NCBI GenBank assembly: GCA_018970725.1
Contig: JAGWVU010000005.1
Span: forward strand, 106,959 to 170,958
From: Verrucomicrobiota bacterium
Lineage (GTDB): Bacteria; Verrucomicrobiota; Verrucomicrobiia; Verrucomicrobiales; DEV007
DNA length: 64,000 nucleotides
Direction: 5' to 3'
In this document: positions 60,643 through 64,000 of the stretch, piece after piece
Position numbering within the stretch: the stretch's first letter is position 1
Layout: every line of letters starts with the position of its first letter
Notes under the pieces: model-generated
Databases searched by the model: none
The model's input: only the letters and a program-made list of their open reading frames with translations
Told to the model about the DNA's origin: nothing
Made by a program: the position numbers and the translations under genes

Positions 60643-61074
60643 ATGCGGTTCTTTTCTTTTCCGATCCTCGCCTGCGTCCTTTTTCTCACCGGCTGCCAGA
60701 CCTCGTCGGGACCGGACCAGCGGATCGCGCAAAACCCCGCCTGGTATTCCGCCCTCAAGCAGGAGGACCAATTGTTGATCCGACAGGGCCGGATCCGGGA
60801 GGGGATGGGCAAGAACGCGGTCTTCCTCTCCTGGGGAAATCCAGACTCGGTCACCAATGGCACCGATCGCGGAAAACCGGTGGAAACGTGGACCTACATG
60901 ACCTACCAGCCCCAGTTCATCAGCGGCTTCGGGATGGGCGTTCCCGCCTACTATGGAATGGGCTACTACGGATTCGGTCCCGGAGTCTTCCAGGACGTGG
61001 TCTACACCCAGGAACCGGCCGCCATGGTTCAGTTTGAGAACAACCGCGTGGTGGCGTGGCAGGCCCGCCGCTGA
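60643..61074 (+). CDS. Lipoprotein, possibly SmpA/OmlA (BamE)-like
   Basis: A 143-residue lipoprotein with a textbook lipobox (FLTGC, Cys18) after MRFFSFPILACVLF. The mature part has LIRQGRIREGMGKNAVFLSWGNPDSV followed by WTYMTY, which matches the GMSxxxVxxxxGxPd plus WxY/F pattern of SmpA/OmlA/BamE-type and related lipoproteins. A Gly/Tyr-rich segment (AYYGMGYYGFGPG) is inserted. The ATG at 60643 has GTGGAG upstream. It lies 13 bases before the sugar dehydrogenase gene, and the two may be co-transcribed. Role inferred: envelope maintenance. Confidence 0.65.
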   Translation: MRFFSFPILACVLFLTGCQTSSGPDQRIAQNPAWYSALKQEDQLLIRQGRIREGMGKNAVFLSWGNPDSVTNGTDRGKPVETWTYMTYQPQFISGFGMGVPAYYGMGYYGFGPGVFQDVVYTQEPAAMVQFENNRVVAWQARR

Positions 61075-61087
61075 ATTACTTCCTACC

Positions 61088-63826
61088 ATGCCTCTCCTTT
61101 CCGGGTTTCTCCTCTTCCTGCTCCTCGCCGCCGCACCGGCCGGGGGCCTGACGCGATCCCCCTTGACGACCTCCAAGGTCCAAGGCTCCCCGGAACCACC
61201 CAAGCCCTTCACCACGGTCCCGGCATTCACCGCCCTCGAATTCCGGGAGGCGCTGGAGATGATCGCCGTCCCGGGACAAGACCGGATGCTCGTGGTGGAA
61301 AAGGCCGGCCGGATCCTCTCGTTTCCCAACGAACCGCAAAACCCTGCCCTGAAGGCCGGCACGGTGATTGACCTCAAGGCTCTGCACCCCGACCTGACAT
61401 ATGCCTACGGAGTCGCTTTTCACCCGCGCCACCGGGAAAACCGGCGCATCTTCCTCACCTATGTGCGGCAGCAGAACGTTCCGGACGGCAGCAGGCTTTC
61501 CAGCTTCCGGCTCCGCTCGATCGATCCACCGGAAATCGACCCGGCCAGCGAACAAGTTCTCCTCACCTGGCGTTCCGGCGGTCACAATGGCGCGAACATC
61601 CGCTTCGGTCCTGACGGTTACCTTTACCTTTCGACCGGCGACGCCGAAGTCCCCGCCCCTCCCGATCCTCTGAACACCGGTCAGGATCTGTCCGATTTGT
61701 TATCCTCCATCCTTCGGATCGATGTCGATCAGCCCGATCCTGCCAACGGACGCCCCTACCGGATCCCGCCGGACAATCCGTTCCTCACAGTCCCCGGAGC
61801 CCGACCGGAGAACTGGGCCTACGGATTGCGCAATCCTTGGAAAATGAGTTTCGATCCTGTCACCGGACGCCTCTGGTGCGGCGATGTCGGCTGGGAACAG
61901 TGGGAGATGATCCACCTGATCCAAAAGGGTGGCAACTACGGTTGGAGCGCCCGGGAGGCTTCCCAGACGGTCCGCTCCGATCCCCCGGCAAATCCCTCTC
62001 CGATCACCCCTCCGGTCGTCAGCCACTCCCACGCGGAAGCGGCCTCGATCACCGGTGGCCACGTTTACCATGGCAAACAGTTCCCGGAACTGGACGGAGC
62101 CTATGTTTACGGAGATTATGAAACCGGCAAGGTCTGGGCACTCTGGTATGACGGAACCACCCTGACCCGACATGAAGAAATCGCCGACACCGCCTGCAAG
62201 CTAGTCGCCTTCGGTCAGGACCATGCCGGGGAACTCTATCTCGTCCACTGGAGCAATCCCTCCACCATCCATTCCCTGACCCGCCAAACAACTCCCCGCC
62301 AGGCGGACGCGTTCCCCACAAAGCTCAGTCAGACCGGATTGTTCCGCCATCTGGCCCGTCAGGAACCCGCCCCCGGCGTCTACCCTTACGAAATCGCCGG
62401 GACCATGTGGCAGGACGGCGCTTCCGCCCAGCGCTTCATCGCTCTGCCCGGCTCCGAATCCATCCGGACGGAAATCGTCCGCCGCGCCAACGGCACCATC
62501 GAGAGAGTCACGACCACCTGGCCCAAGGACAGTGTGCTGCTCCGCACGCTCAGCCTCGAACGGCCGGTGGAAACCCAACTCCTGCACTTCAACGGAGAGT
62601 CTTGGAATGGCTACAGCTACCGCTGGGATCATTCCCAGGGCGACGCCGTCCTCGTTCCGGCGCAAGGACAGGCTTCCTCCGACTGGCATATCCCCGCCCG
62701 TGCCGAGTGCGCCCGTTGTCACAACAGTTGGTCCGGCTTCGCCCTCGGATTTCAACCGCAGCAACTGACCTCGGTTGCGGGACAGCCCGCCGCCACCGCC
62801 GCTCCGGCTCTCCACCTCGCGGATTCCTCCTTCTTTGAGCAGACACAAGCCCGACTGACGCCTTCCGCCCCGTCCGCGTCCACCGGGGACCGGGCCCGCG
62901 CCTGGCTTCATGCCAATTGTGCCCACTGCCATCGCCGCCACGGAGGCGGTTCGGTAGCCATCATGCTCAACGCCGAGTTGCCTCTGGAAGAAACCCGTCT
63001 CCTCAACGAGATCCCGCTCCGCGGTGGCATGGGGCTCGCCGGGGCCCGCATCATCGCCCCGGGTCTCCCCGCCAGTTCCGTCCTCCTCAACCGGATCCTG
63101 CGGGTCGGCAGCGGTCACATGCCTCCCATCGGAGCCCGGGAGCCGGACCCCGGCGCCATCAAACTGATCCGCTCCTGGATTGCTTCGATGCCACCGGCGG
63201 CCCCCGCGCCTCCGCCCACCGCCGCAAGCAGCGCCATGCTCGCTTCCCTCGACGGGGATTCGGTGGCGATTTCCGAGGGGCTCAAGTCTCCAGACCCCAA
63301 TGTCCGCGAACTTTTCGAACGTTTCCGCCCCCCTTCCGAACGCCCCCAAGGGGTCGATTCCTCCACCCCGGAGTCCACCCTCCTCACCCTTCCCGGCGAT
63401 GCGGCGCGCGGTCGCGCTCTTCTCCAACCGGATGGAAAACTCGCCTCCTGCCTCGCCTGCCATTTCGTCCTCGGTCAGGGCCGGGACTTTGGTCCCGACC
63501 TTTCGCTCGTCGGCAGCCGCCTCGAAAAGCCGCAGATCCTCGCCAGCCTCCTGCGCCCTTCTGAAATCATCGATCCACGCTTCCGCGGCACCACCGTGGA
63601 GACCCGGGACGGCATGGTCCACACCGGTTTTCCGGTGGACCGGACCGCCAAGGAACTGCACCTCAAACTCCCGACCGGGCAAGTGCACCGCCTCGATTCC
63701 GCCGGGATCATCCGGGAGACTCCCCTGCCGTTCTCGCTAATGCCGGAACAACTGCTCCATGGCCTCGCCCCGCAGGAAGTCGCGGACCTGCTGGCCTTCC
63801 TCAGCTCTCTCCGCAACGCTCCCTAA
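61088..63826 (+). CDS. PQQ-type sugar dehydrogenase fused to three c-heme motifs
   Basis: A 912-residue periplasmic protein. Signal peptide (GFLLFLLLAAAPAGG), then a glucose/sorbosone dehydrogenase-like six-bladed propeller (about 40-400): GRILSFPNEPQ, YGVAFHPRHRENRRIFLTYV, SGGHNGANIRFGPDGYLYLSTGDA, YGLRNPWKMSFDPVTGRLWCGDVGWEQWE and GGHVYHGKQFPELDGAYVYGDY. Three heme c sites follow: CARCH (541-545), CAHCH (611-615) and CLACH (788-792), the last in a PVC-type C-terminal heme domain with GPDLSLVG and LRPSEIIDPRF. Electrons from sugar oxidation could pass along the hemes to the respiratory chain. The PQQ cofactor is inferred from the propeller family. Confidence 0.9.
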   Translation: MPLLSGFLLFLLLAAAPAGGLTRSPLTTSKVQGSPEPPKPFTTVPAFTALEFREALEMIAVPGQDRMLVVEKAGRILSFPNEPQNPALKAGTVIDLKALHPDLTYAYGVAFHPRHRENRRIFLTYVRQQNVPDGSRLSSFRLRSIDPPEIDPASEQVLLTWRSGGHNGANIRFGPDGYLYLSTGDAEVPAPPDPLNTGQDLSDLLSSILRIDVDQPDPANGRPYRIPPDNPFLTVPGARPENWAYGLRNPWKMSFDPVTGRLWCGDVGWEQWEMIHLIQKGGNYGWSAREASQTVRSDPPANPSPITPPVVSHSHAEAASITGGHVYHGKQFPELDGAYVYGDYETGKVWALWYDGTTLTRHEEIADTACKLVAFGQDHAGELYLVHWSNPSTIHSLTRQTTPRQADAFPTKLSQTGLFRHLARQEPAPGVYPYEIAGTMWQDGASAQRFIALPGSESIRTEIVRRANGTIERVTTTWPKDSVLLRTLSLERPVETQLLHFNGESWNGYSYRWDHSQGDAVLVPAQGQASSDWHIPARAECARCHNSWSGFALGFQPQQLTSVAGQPAATAAPALHLADSSFFEQTQARLTPSAPSASTGDRARAWLHANCAHCHRRHGGGSVAIMLNAELPLEETRLLNEIPLRGGMGLAGARIIAPGLPASSVLLNRILRVGSGHMPPIGAREPDPGAIKLIRSWIASMPPAAPAPPPTAASSAMLASLDGDSVAISEGLKSPDPNVRELFERFRPPSERPQGVDSSTPESTLLTLPGDAARGRALLQPDGKLASCLACHFVLGQGRDFGPDLSLVGSRLEKPQILASLLRPSEIIDPRFRGTTVETRDGMVHTGFPVDRTAKELHLKLPTGQVHRLDSAGIIRETPLPFSLMPEQLLHGLAPQEVADLLAFLSSLRNAP

Positions 63827-63873
63827 GAGAACCGCTGGCCGCGCCTCGCGACGCGATCTTTGAGAAAGGCGGG

Positions 63874-64000
63874 CTAAAGAATCAACATGCAGTCTCCGTA
63901 ACTGTAAAACCGATACTCTTCCCGGATCGCCTCATGGTAAGCCTCGAGAATGAGGTCCCGACCGGCCAAGGCGCTGACCAGCATCAGGAGGGTCGATTTG
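63874..64000 (-). CDS. queA: tRNA preQ1(34) S-adenosylmethionine ribosyltransferase-isomerase, C-terminal end
   Basis: The 3' end of a gene that runs off the right edge; 42 codons are visible. The sequence [15 protein letters not shown] followed by [18 protein letters not shown] is the very conserved C-terminus of QueA, which adds the ribosyl-derived epoxycyclopentane ring in queuosine synthesis (wobble base of GUN tRNAs). The stop codon is at 63874-63876. The 47 bases between it and the convergent dehydrogenase gene show no clear terminator. Confidence 0.9.
   Translation of the reverse strand, partial: KSTLLMLVSALAGRDLILEAYHEAIREEYRFYSYGDCMLIL

Noticed and set aside
62201..63688. 495-codon open frame on the minus strand
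   Set aside because: Antisense to the sugar dehydrogenase-cytochrome gene; low-complexity Gly/Glu/Arg translation.

Overview
This is a high-GC window that looks like a chromosome segment of a verrucomicrobial bacterium (PVC superphylum). The pointers are PVC-type cytochromes (a DUF1587/1592/1588/1585 protein, a propeller-HEAT-heme protein, a sugar dehydrogenase fused to three c-heme motifs), three secreted sulfatases, very large PPC/CHB_HEX and FN3/Ig secreted proteins, a flavobacterial-like arginine decarboxylase, many lipoproteins and often weak Shine-Dalgarno sites. This is inference from gene content; no rRNA or other marker gene is present. I saw no tRNA, rRNA, CRISPR array, insertion sequence or prophage.

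Layout. 1-4.8 kb: truncated hemoglobin with its own terminator, a sugar-type ABC binding lipoprotein and permease without an ATPase gene, and a DUF1592-family cytochrome. 4.8-10 kb: a vitamin B12 unit. A leftward operon btuF-btuD-btuC-cobU diverges from a TonB receptor (btuB-like) that follows a well-formed cobalamin riboswitch; uptake and cobinamide salvage are encoded, but no de novo synthesis is seen. 10-14 kb: sulfatase coupled to an ArsC/Spx-like protein, an O-antigen-ligase-like membrane protein, a small secreted SdrD-B-like protein. 14.3-23.3 kb: a 2243-residue M6-like secreted protein whose HExxH motif reads HQMGH and which carries eight CHB_HEX-like modules interleaved with nine PPC-like modules, followed by two tandem paralogous HEAT-like lipoproteins. 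I consider this the best candidate for an undescribed system here. 23.3-30.6 kb: two more sulfatases, diverging from a propeller/PHP-domain protein and a HupE/UreJ-like protein that lacks the family histidines.

30.6-35.5 kb: CAAX protease-related protein, arginine decarboxylase, GGCT-like protein, fatty acid desaturase, Gly-rich RRM protein with a double terminator. 35.6-43.4 kb: a 2268-residue secreted FN3/cyclophilin/Ig/FGE-like mosaic and a secreted hypothetical. 43.4-47.3 kb: a histidine-box-only small protein behind an AT-rich palindrome, then central glycolysis (ROK kinase, class II aldolase, PPi-type phosphofructokinase). 47.4-54.7 kb: a GlnD-like nucleotidyltransferase with a degenerate HD region, a BON-like envelope protein, a small membrane protein and an error-prone DnaE2-type polymerase. 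54.7-64 kb: PVC cytochromes, lipoproteins, a membrane-anchored GH75-like protein, a sugar dehydrogenase-cytochrome fusion, and the 3' end of queA.

Taken together the segment suggests an aerobic polysaccharide degrader that depends on scavenged B12: sulfatases and large adhesive modules outside, c-type heme proteins in the periplasm, and PPi-linked glycolysis inside.
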